Shown here piece by piece: positions 1-6,541 of a stretch of 46,756 bases of DNA. This stretch comes from Bacteroidales bacterium (GTDB lineage Bacteria; Bacteroidota; Bacteroidia; Bacteroidales; UBA932). Below the pieces are notes generated by a model. The model was given only the letters and a program-made list of their open reading frames with translations. It was not told where the DNA came from and did not search any database. Every line of letters starts with the position of its first letter. The stretch's first letter is position 1. The translations under genes were made by a program, and so were the position numbers. The stretch lies in the NCBI GenBank assembly GCA_017479265.1, contig JAFVCK010000074.1, forward strand, positions 1-46,756. The letters are read 5' to 3'.

Positions 1-429
1 CATGCCGTATCCTGCGCCGTTGGCCAAGCCGTCAAGGAATGAAGTGAGGTGCTTGTTGCCCAGGGCGAAGGCTTCGATGCTGCCCATCACTATACATTTG
101 GTGATGATGAGGCCGATATACACCGACAGCTGCTTGTCTATTGCGTAGGTGGCTTCGAAGGACTTTAGAATCTGGTCCACCAGAATCACCATCATGGCCA
201 CCACCACGAGCTGTACGATGATGCGCACCCGGCTGGGAATGGTGTTGCGCAGGATGGAGAGTATGAGGCTGGAGATTCCGGTCACCACGATGACGGAGAG
301 GGCCATTACGAGGGCTCCCTTCATTGTCACGGTGACAGCCAGGGAAGAACAGATACCCAGCACCAGGACGGTGATAGGGTTACCCTTGAATATAGGGTTC
401 AGAATGGTTTCTTTAAGTTTTGCGTCCAT
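1..429 (-). CDS. nqrD: Na+-translocating NADH:quinone reductase subunit D (partial, 3' end off window)
   Basis: The first 143 codons of NqrD, an integral membrane subunit of the sodium-pumping NADH:quinone oxidoreductase. I translated this strand by hand: the protein begins MDAKLKETILNPIF and continues with hydrophobic helices, including a run around residues 23-60 and another around 70-86, then a conserved-looking stretch ending in NGAGYGM at the window edge. The ATG at 427-429 follows the nqrC stop codon by 3 bp and has a GGAGG-like ribosome site inside the nqrC end (minus strand GGAGGAATAAGAC before ATG). Position directly after nqrC in the order A-B-C-D matches the standard nqr operon. 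The gene is cut by the left boundary, so nqrE and nqrF are presumably outside. Identification is firm from both sequence and context. Confidence 0.93.
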   Translation of the reverse strand, partial: MDAKLKETILNPIFKGNPITVLVLGICSSLAVTVTMKGALVMALSVIVVTGISSLILSILRNTIPSRVRIIVQLVVVAMMVILVDQILKSFEATYAIDKQLSVYIGLIITKCIVMGSIEAFALGNKHLTSFLDGLANGAGYGM

Positions 430-432
430 GTC

Positions 433-1266
433 TTATTCCTCCTCTGTATTGGTTTCGCATGCGGCCTCGCCCTCATCTATGCCCTGCATTACGGTCATGA
501 GGGAAATGCCGATCCGGAAATGCTTGGAATATGCTCCGAGCCAAGTGTCAATGGCCTTGTCAAGGCCCCGGGAAGTCATTGTGGCACCGGTGATAGCGTC
601 AATCTTGTTGTCTATGACTTCGCTTCCGTCAGCATTCTTGGGAGAACCTCCCTTTACGATTTCGAAGACGTTGCTGTTCTCGAAATCGGGAATCTCGCCC
701 ACGAATTCGCTCTGGAATGCGGGGTCGTCCTTGATTCTGGAGCCGAGGCCTGCGGTCTCGGACTCATGGTCGAAATATGCACCCTTTATGGTGATGACCC
801 CGTCCTTGGGCTCATTGAAGGCGATGTAGCCCCAGATAGGGCCCCAGAGACCTGCTCCATAGACGGGAACCACGGTGACACCGTTCTTGAACTCGAACAC
901 GGGAAGCGCAACCTCGCCTTCCTGCATGCCCTTGATGATGTAATTCTGTTTCTTGAGCATTGCGGGGGTGTAGATTTCGGTGTTCTCTATGCTGAGGTCG
1001 GTGAGATTGGTGCCTTCGAGATTGACTGTATATGCGGAAGCGATTTCTTCTGCATATTTTGCGATGACGGCCTCGTTGCCCATCTTCTGGAACTCATCCT
1101 TGGTGCCGAATCCGGCGGCGGTGAGCATCTGGGAGATGGTGTCGGCCTTCTCATTGGCATCCTGCTTGCTCTTGAGCGACTGTGAAACAACCGCGAGGAT
1201 GGCTGCAACCAGGACTACGATGACTGTAGTATAGACTACTGTATAAACGTTGCTGTTCGTATTCAT
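433..1266 (-). CDS. nqrC: Na+-translocating NADH:quinone reductase subunit C
   Basis: NqrC, 277 aa, carries one of the two covalently bound FMN groups of the Na+-NQR respiratory complex. One N-terminal transmembrane helix (about residues 8-29) anchors a periplasmic domain. The flavinylation motif D-x-x-T-G-A-T is visible at about residues 223-229 (DAITGAT), with Thr229 the expected FMN acceptor; attachment needs an ApbE flavin transferase. The gene starts at ATG 1264-1266, 12 bp after nqrB, and ends 3 bp before nqrD, so it is co-transcribed with its neighbours. Length is near the usual 250-270 aa, with an acidic tail (ETNTEEE) that adds a few residues. Nothing suggests damage. Confidence 0.96.
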   Translation of the reverse strand: MNTNSNVYTVVYTTVIVVLVAAILAVVSQSLKSKQDANEKADTISQMLTAAGFGTKDEFQKMGNEAVIAKYAEEIASAYTVNLEGTNLTDLSIENTEIYTPAMLKKQNYIIKGMQEGEVALPVFEFKNGVTVVPVYGAGLWGPIWGYIAFNEPKDGVITIKGAYFDHESETAGLGSRIKDDPAFQSEFVGEIPDFENSNVFEIVKGGSPKNADGSEVIDNKIDAITGATMTSRGLDKAIDTWLGAYSKHFRIGISLMTVMQGIDEGEAACETNTEEE

Positions 1267-1278
1267 ATCCTTGGCAGT

Positions 1279-2424
1279 TTATGCGGTTTTCATTTTCTTC
1301 GCCCTTCTGGAGATGGCTCCGTTGACTACGCAGTAGTCGATAAGGGGTGCGAAGGTGTTCATGAGCAGGATGGCGAGCATCATGCCCTCGGCATATCCGG
1401 GGTTGAAGAGGCGTACTGTGATACAGAGGGCTCCGACGAGGAAACCGTATATCCACTTGCCTGTCTCGGTCTGTGCCGAAGTGACGGGGTCGGTGGCCAT
1501 GAATACGGTACCGAAGGCGAAGCCGCCCATGATCAGCTGCATCCAGCAGGGAACGGTGGTAACGCCGGCGGCTGTGCCTATCCAGCCCACGCAGAGTGCG
1601 CCCAGAACGGAGGATACCATGATCTTCCAGCTGGCGACTCCCGTCCAGACGAGAATCAGTGCGCCTATGAGAATGGCGATGACGGAAGTCTCTCCCACGG
1701 AACCGGGGACCGTGCCTGCGAAGAGGTTCCACCAGTCGAATCCGGCTGCGGTGACACCGTCAATGCCCTCGGAGAGGTGTCCAAGAGGGGTCGCTCCGGA
1801 GAATCCGTCCACTGCGCTGCCCTTGCCGAGGCTTACCCACACGTCGGAACCCGACATCTTGCTGGGGTATGCAAAGAAGAGGAATGCGCGTGCGAGGAGG
1901 GCGGGATTGAGGAAGTTCATTCCGGTGCCGCCGAAGACCTCCTTGCCGAAGATGACTGCGAAAGCGACTGCTATTGCAAGCATCCAGAGGGGAACGTCCA
2001 CGGGCATGATAAGAGGAATCAGGAAACCTGAAACCAGGTAGCCTTCGTTGACTTCCTCGCCCTTGATCTGGGCTCCAGCGAATTCAATGAAAAGGCCTAC
2101 GCCGTAGGATATTATGTACAGGGGGAGAACCTTGAGGAATCCGTACCAGAAAGTGGCCCAGAATCCGGCAGTTTCACCTATTGCCAGGTAGTGCTGATAA
2201 CCTACGTTCCACATTCCGAAGAGGGCTGCGGGTATGAGGGCTATCACGACGAGTATCATGACTCTCTTCAGGTCGACGGCATCACGCACGTGCGAACCTC
2301 TTGCGGTCACGGTTGAAGGAACGCGCAGGAAGGTGTCGAACGCATCGACGGTCGAATGAAGGAATTCAAGTTTTCCGCCTTTTTCGAAAAGGCCGGGTTT
2401 GTTTGTGTTTTCTTCCATAACCAT
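1279..2424 (-). CDS. nqrB: Na+-translocating NADH:quinone reductase subunit B
   Basis: NqrB, 381 aa, polytopic membrane subunit of Na+-NQR with about nine or ten hydrophobic segments between residues 50 and 375. The covalent FMN motif D-x-x-S-G-A-T is present at about residues 206-212 (DGFSGAT), with Thr212 the expected FMN site. Two ATG codons compete: 2422-2424 (MVMEEN) and 2416-2418 (MEEN); I keep the first, but the second is equally possible. The gene begins 6 bp after the nqrA stop and is followed after 12 bp by nqrC. NqrB forms part of the sodium and quinone pathway in this complex in characterised relatives; that role is carried over from the family, not visible here. Confidence 0.96.
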   Translation of the reverse strand: MVMEENTNKPGLFEKGGKLEFLHSTVDAFDTFLRVPSTVTARGSHVRDAVDLKRVMILVVIALIPAALFGMWNVGYQHYLAIGETAGFWATFWYGFLKVLPLYIISYGVGLFIEFAGAQIKGEEVNEGYLVSGFLIPLIMPVDVPLWMLAIAVAFAVIFGKEVFGGTGMNFLNPALLARAFLFFAYPSKMSGSDVWVSLGKGSAVDGFSGATPLGHLSEGIDGVTAAGFDWWNLFAGTVPGSVGETSVIAILIGALILVWTGVASWKIMVSSVLGALCVGWIGTAAGVTTVPCWMQLIMGGFAFGTVFMATDPVTSAQTETGKWIYGFLVGALCITVRLFNPGYAEGMMLAILLMNTFAPLIDYCVVNGAISRRAKKMKTA

Positions 2425-2430
2425 CAGTGT

Positions 2431-3789
2431 TTAAGCCATTTCCTTGATCATCCTGTCGATTCCGTTCTGGATAATGGCCTGAATGTCATTCTTGGACGGA
2501 TCGACGAATTCGCAGAGAGCAAGGTCCTCGGGAAGAACCTCGTAGATACCGTACTTCTCCATCTTCTCTATGTCGCCGGCAAGGCAGGCCTTGACCAGGT
2601 AGATGGGGAATATGTCCATGGGAAGAACCTTGCCATAGACATCGGACACCACGAATGCGCGGGGGCCGCCGTGGGTGTTGGTGTCCATGGAGTATTTCTT
2701 CTTGGGAAGGAGCCATGAGAAATATGTCATGGAAGAGCTGAACTGGTTGAACCTGAAAGGCTTGATCCAGCCGAAGAGCTCCCTTTCAGTGCCTTCGTGA
2801 AGCAGGGTGACCTGGTTGTCGAAGAATCCCAGGAAGCCGTCTTCGCCGACATTGCGTCCGCTAAGGGGATTGCCGCTGACAAAGCGGATGTCCTTTGCGG
2901 AGTTGTCGTAGAAAGCGCCCAGCTGCCTTATGGCCATGCCGGGAACGGTCTCCACGTATGCAGGGTCCTTTGCGACGGGGCCCGTCACCGCAACCTTGCG
3001 CACCAGGGACAGCTTGCCGCTGACAAAGAGCCTGCCTATTGCTGCGAGCAGGGTCAGGGACACGGTCCATACTATGTCTCCCTTGCCGATGGGGCTGATG
3101 TGGCTGATCTGAACGCCTACGTTGCCCGCGGGGTGCTTTCCGGAGAAAGTGTGCAGCACCGCATGCTCTATCCTGTGGAATGGAGTGCCGCTGTAGTTGG
3201 CCTCGTTCAGGCAGACATGTACTCCGCCGGGAGTCAGCTTGCCGAGCGCATCGACGCCGGCCTGGATGTCTTCCATGCGGTCGCCGAGGGTGTACTCGGG
3301 ATTGGCGGCCAGAGGGGCCGTATCAAAAGCGGACACAAAAATGGCCTTGGGCTTGGCCGCGGGGTCTGCAATGACACCGAAAGGCCTCTGCACCAGGGCA
3401 ATCCAAAGACCGCTGGAAAGGAGCTTCTTCCTTACGTCCTCTTCCGACAGGGAGGATACCTTGGCCGTGCCGAAATCCACGCTTTCCTGCTGGTCGTCGG
3501 CCTTCACCAGGACTGCAAGCAACTTGCGCTTGTCGCCCCTGACCACCTGCTGCACGGTACCGCTCACAGGGGATGTGACCAGAATGTCAGGACGCTGCTT
3601 GTCGGCGAGGACCGGAGACCCGGCCAGAACCTTGTCGCCTTCGCGCACCAGAAGACGGGGGACGAGTCCCTTGAAATCATCGGGCTGGATGGCTACAACG
3701 TCAGGCTTTATCGAAGCAACGGTCTTACGGGCTGCCTCCCCGGAAATAGGGATGTCCAGCCCACCTTTTAATCTGATGTTGTTTGACAT
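2431..3789 (-). CDS. nqrA: Na+-translocating NADH:quinone reductase subunit A
   Basis: NqrA, 452 aa, the peripheral subunit of Na+-NQR and first gene of the operon. The N-terminus (MSNNIRLKGGLDIPISGEA) is the typical NqrA start, with the conserved region of biotinyl-lipoyl-like fold around residues 35-95 (LLVREGDKVLAGSPVL...) and a long C-terminal part shared by Bacteroidota NqrA. There is no signal peptide or membrane helix, as expected for a cytoplasmic-side subunit. The start is ATG 3787-3789, about 38 nt downstream of a perfect -7 box on the minus strand at 3827-3834. The gene is divergent from pcrA/uvrD. Length matches the family. Confidence 0.96.
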   Translation of the reverse strand: MSNNIRLKGGLDIPISGEAARKTVASIKPDVVAIQPDDFKGLVPRLLVREGDKVLAGSPVLADKQRPDILVTSPVSGTVQQVVRGDKRKLLAVLVKADDQQESVDFGTAKVSSLSEEDVRKKLLSSGLWIALVQRPFGVIADPAAKPKAIFVSAFDTAPLAANPEYTLGDRMEDIQAGVDALGKLTPGGVHVCLNEANYSGTPFHRIEHAVLHTFSGKHPAGNVGVQISHISPIGKGDIVWTVSLTLLAAIGRLFVSGKLSLVRKVAVTGPVAKDPAYVETVPGMAIRQLGAFYDNSAKDIRFVSGNPLSGRNVGEDGFLGFFDNQVTLLHEGTERELFGWIKPFRFNQFSSSMTYFSWLLPKKKYSMDTNTHGGPRAFVVSDVYGKVLPMDIFPIYLVKACLAGDIEKMEKYGIYEVLPEDLALCEFVDPSKNDIQAIIQNGIDRMIKEMA

Positions 3790-3826
3790 TATTGATAAAA
3801 CTTAAAAATGTTTCTTTTTAATCGTG

Positions 3827-3834
3827 CAAAGTTA
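3827..3834 (-). promoter_or_regulatory. -7 box of the nqr operon promoter
   Basis: The minus strand reads TAACTTTG, an exact match to the Bacteroidota -7 consensus TAnnTTTG. It lies 37 bp before the nqrA ATG, giving a leader of about 30 nt. No clear -33 TTG was found at the right distance. Confidence 0.7.
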
Positions 3835-3846
3835 CTAAAAAATTAG

Positions 3847-3854
3847 TAATTTCG
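3847..3854 (+). promoter_or_regulatory. probable -7 box for the pcrA/uvrD gene
   Basis: TAATTTCG matches TAnnTTTG in seven of eight positions and ends 4 bp before the ATG at 3859, so a transcript from it would have almost no leader. It overlaps the same 70-bp divergent region that holds the nqr promoter. Confidence 0.45.
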
Positions 3855-3858
3855 CGAT

Positions 3859-6276
3859 ATGAATACAGATAATATTAACGCTATTATAGGAGGATTGGAC
3901 AGCAGGCAGGCAGAAGCGGTGCGCTGCACGGAGGGGCCGGTGCTGATAGTGGCCGGAGCCGGGTCCGGGAAGACAAGAGTGTTGACAAGCAGGATAGCGT
4001 ATATCCTCGAAAAGGGAGGCGACCCCTCGAGGATACTGGCGCTGACCTTCACCAAGAAGGCGGCCGGCGAAATGAAGGAAAGGATAGCCCTCATGGTAGG
4101 GGAGAGAAAGGCGAGGAGGCTGCAGATGGGCACCTTCCACTCCGTATTCATCCGTTTCCTGAGGGAATGGTCGGACCGCCTGGGATATCCCTCTTCATTC
4201 ACCATCTACGACACCTCCGATTCCACCAGCGCCATAAAGCGCATAATCAAGGAAATGAACCTTGACGACAAGGTGTACAAGCCCAAGGACGTGCTCGGAC
4301 GCATTTCCATGGCCAAGAACAACCTTGTCACCGTGGCCGCGTACAGGAGCAACCTGGCCGCGCAGAAGAACGATGCCGCCGCCAAGAAGCCCCGCATCGT
4401 GGACATCTATGCCGCCTACCAGGACCTCATGCTCAAGGCCGGGGTCATGGATTTCGACGACATCCTGGTGAACATGAACCTGCTGCTCCAGTACCATCCG
4501 GATGCAGCTTCGGACCTCGCCGCCCGTTTCGACTATATCCTCGTGGACGAGTACCAGGACACGAACCTCGCCCAGTACTATATACTCCGGAGGCTTTCCA
4601 CCGCCAGCGGGAACCTTTGCGTGGTGGGGGACGATTCCCAGTCCATATACGCTTTCCGAGGGGCGAAGGTGGAGAACATACTGAATTTCCAGAAGGATTA
4701 TCCCGGCTGCAAGGTCTTTTACCTGGAGCAGAACTACCGCTCTACGCAGAACATAGTCAATGCGGCCAACTCGCTGATAGACAAGAATAAAAACCGCATC
4801 CGCAAGGTCTGCTTCTCGCGGGGCGACACGGGAGAGGGGATACGCCTGGTGCAGGGATACACGGAGTCCGAGGAGGCCCTTCTCATAGCCTCTTCCATAG
4901 TATCCCGCATGCAGACGGACCACGCTTCGTATCAGGACTTTGCCATACTTTACAGGACCAATTCCCAGTCCAGGGCCCTTGAGGAGGCTCTGCGAAAGAG
5001 GAACCTTCCGTATATGATATTCTCCGGCAACTCCTTCTTCGAGCGTCAGGAGGTCAAGGACATGATGGCATATCTGAAACTTGCCGTCAACCCTTCCGAC
5101 GACGAGTCTTTCAGGAGGGTGGTGAACAAGCCGGCAAGAGGGATAGGGGACACTACCGTAGATGCTCTCACGGCCGCGGCAAGGGAAAAGGCCGTTCCTC
5201 TGATGAGGGCCGTTTTTCTGGAGGGCCCGGAGGCTTACGGCCTTCGCAACGCCGCCATTGAAAAACTTCGCGTCTTCGCCAAAATGATATTGGAGGCCAA
5301 TGTCAAGATACCTTCCACCGATGCCTGGGAAGTTGCAAGTTCCCTGTCTTCCGCCTGCGGCCTGTTCCGCTTCTTCAAGGAGGACAAAAGCATTGAAAGC
5401 CAGTCGCGCGCGGCCAATATAGAGGAATTGCTCAACAGCGTCAAATCCTTCGTCGAGAGCCGCCACAACGATTATGTCGAGGACCTCATGGCCGAAGGCC
5501 AGATCGACGAAGGGGACGAGATTCCCGACGAGCAGCTGCCGATAGTGACGCTCGGAGAGTTCCTCGAGGACATATCCCTGCTGAGTTCCGTGGACGTGGA
5601 CGACGAGGAGTCGGCCAACAAGATAGCCCTGATGACCGTACACTCGGCCAAGGGCCTTGAATTCCCTTACGTCTATGTCTCCGGCATGGAGGAGAACCTT
5701 TTCCCTTCAGGCGGCATGATGGCTTCTCCTACGGACATAGAGGAGGAAAGGAGGCTGTTCTATGTGGCCCTGACAAGGGCCCGGAAAGCCGTTTCCCTGA
5801 CTTATGCCGTCACCAGGATGCGAAATGGAAAGCACGAGAGCAACCCTCCCAGCCGTTTCCTTAGGGAACTGGACCCCTCCTGCGTGCAGAATCCTCTCAA
5901 GGACGATGGCGGAGACTCTCCTTCATTCTCTGGCTTGCACCATCCCGGAAGCAGCCCCTGGCAGGCTCCTTTGTGGAAGCGTCCCCAGACTCCCGCCTCA
6001 AGGCTCCGTCCTGCAGAGTCCGGGCCCTCTTCCCTGGGCACCGGCCGCCCTCTTCAGGTTCAGCACAAGGCTCCTCCGGCACCTGTTGCGGATTTCGTCC
6101 CTGATTCGGTTCTGGACCTCAGCGAAGGCTGCCGCGTGGAGCACAACCGCTTCGGAAGAGGCACCGTCGTCCAGATAAGCGGGAATTCCTCTGATTTGAA
6201 GGCAGTTATAGATTTTGACCGCTACGGAAGAAAGATTTTGTTGCTCCAATATGCCAAAATGAGGCTGGTCAAATGA
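3859..6276 (+). CDS. pcrA: UvrD/PcrA-type superfamily 1 ATP-dependent DNA helicase
   Basis: An 805-aa 3'-5' DNA helicase of the UvrD/Rep/PcrA group, which unwinds DNA in repair and at stalled forks. All main SF1A motifs are visible: Walker A GAGSGKT (residues 33-39), TFTKKAA motif Ia, DEYQDTN motif II (230-236), GDDSQSIYAFRGA motif III, QNYRST motif IV (291-296), VHSAKGLEF motif V (about 594-602) and RRLFYVALTRAR motif VI (about 630-642). The C-terminal 60 residues (CRVEHNRFGRGTVV...) match the PcrA-type Tudor-like tail; a Pro/Ser-rich linker precedes it. The ATG at 3859 gives the normal start just before DSRQAEAV. It stands alone as a single gene, with a terminator 110 nt after its stop. Whether it should be called pcrA or uvrD cannot be settled from sequence alone. 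Confidence 0.93.
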   Translation: MNTDNINAIIGGLDSRQAEAVRCTEGPVLIVAGAGSGKTRVLTSRIAYILEKGGDPSRILALTFTKKAAGEMKERIALMVGERKARRLQMGTFHSVFIRFLREWSDRLGYPSSFTIYDTSDSTSAIKRIIKEMNLDDKVYKPKDVLGRISMAKNNLVTVAAYRSNLAAQKNDAAAKKPRIVDIYAAYQDLMLKAGVMDFDDILVNMNLLLQYHPDAASDLAARFDYILVDEYQDTNLAQYYILRRLSTASGNLCVVGDDSQSIYAFRGAKVENILNFQKDYPGCKVFYLEQNYRSTQNIVNAANSLIDKNKNRIRKVCFSRGDTGEGIRLVQGYTESEEALLIASSIVSRMQTDHASYQDFAILYRTNSQSRALEEALRKRNLPYMIFSGNSFFERQEVKDMMAYLKLAVNPSDDESFRRVVNKPARGIGDTTVDALTAAAREKAVPLMRAVFLEGPEAYGLRNAAIEKLRVFAKMILEANVKIPSTDAWEVASSLSSACGLFRFFKEDKSIESQSRAANIEELLNSVKSFVESRHNDYVEDLMAEGQIDEGDEIPDEQLPIVTLGEFLEDISLLSSVDVDDEESANKIALMTVHSAKGLEFPYVYVSGMEENLFPSGGMMASPTDIEEERRLFYVALTRARKAVSLTYAVTRMRNGKHESNPPSRFLRELDPSCVQNPLKDDGGDSPSFSGLHHPGSSPWQAPLWKRPQTPASRLRPAESGPSSLGTGRPLQVQHKAPPAPVADFVPDSVLDLSEGCRVEHNRFGRGTVVQISGNSSDLKAVIDFDRYGRKILLLQYAKMRLVK

Positions 6277-6317
6277 AAAGTTTGCGGATTTTTTTCTAAA
6301 TATTTTTCCGAAAAGTG

Positions 6318-6346
6318 TTGATAATCAGAAAAAATGCATATATTTG
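6318..6346 (+). promoter_or_regulatory. promoter for a candidate small RNA
   Basis: TATATTTG (6339-6346) is an exact TAnnTTTG -7 box, with TTG at 6318-6320 and an 18-bp spacer, close to the Bacteroidota -33/-7 arrangement. It lies after the pcrA stop codon and before the hairpin at 6385, with no open frame in between. Confidence 0.6.
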
Positions 6347-6351
6347 CAACG

Positions 6352-6421
6352 AAGTTTTTCATAGTTTAAGTTTAGGTTAAGTGGCGGAATTTCGCAGTGA
6401 TTGCGAAGTTCCGTTTTTTTA
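6352..6421 (+). ncRNA. candidate small non-coding RNA, about 70 nt
   Basis: A transcript starting a few bases after the -7 box at 6339-6346 and stopping at the hairpin at 6385-6413 would be about 70 nt long and hold no plausible coding sequence. Its 5' half is AT-rich with a repetitive GTTTAAG / GGTTAAG pattern (about 6364-6380); its 3' half is the stable hairpin. It could instead be just the pcrA 3' untranslated end with a chance promoter match. I do not recognise a known RNA family. Confidence 0.4.
6385..6421 (+). terminator. intrinsic terminator after pcrA / candidate small RNA
   Basis: A 12-bp stem (6385-6396 with 6402-6413, one G-U pair) encloses a 5-nt loop and is followed by seven T residues at 6414-6420. 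This is a textbook Rho-independent terminator on the plus strand, separating upstream transcription from the tRNA promoter. Confidence 0.85.
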
Positions 6422-6436
6422 TTCGGGAAAATTGTC

Positions 6437-6444
6437 TATCTTTG
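6437..6444 (+). promoter_or_regulatory. -7 box of the tRNA-Gly promoter
   Basis: TATCTTTG is an exact match to TAnnTTTG and lies 10 bp before the first base of the tRNA, the expected distance for a tRNA start. No convincing -33 element was found. It is the only clear promoter for the downstream M16 protease gene too. Confidence 0.7.
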
Positions 6445-6454
6445 CACTGCAAAA

Positions 6455-6527
6455 GCGGATTTAGCTCAGTTGGTAGAGCGGCGGCTTCCCAAGCCGCAGG
6501 TCACGAGTTCGAACCTCGCAATCCGCT
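6455..6527 (+). tRNA. tRNA-Gly (anticodon CCC)
   Basis: A complete 73-nt cloverleaf. The acceptor stem GCGGATT (6455-6461) pairs with AATCCGC (6520-6526), with discriminator T6527. The D arm contains AGCTCAGTTGGTAGAGC, the anticodon stem GCGGC/GCCGC (6481-6485/6493-6497) flanks the loop TTCCCAA with anticodon CCC at 6488-6490, and the T arm contains the GTTCGAACC loop. CCA is not encoded. It decodes GGG glycine codons. Confidence 0.97.
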
Positions 6528-6541
6528 CTCATTTTTTCCCT

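Noticed and set aside
2797-3771. Open frame of 324 codons antisense to nqrA
   Set aside because: nqrA is certain on the other strand; the antisense product lacks any domain pattern.
4195-5643. Long open frame (482 codons) antisense to pcrA
   Set aside because: It lies entirely within the helicase gene, whose motifs are all intact; the translated sequence has no recognisable domain and its composition is that of a reverse-complement shadow.
6528-6541. T6 run after tRNA-Gly as a terminator
   Set aside because: There is no dedicated hairpin before it; the tRNA acceptor stem is a poor substitute. Partial termination remains possible, as noted in the finding.
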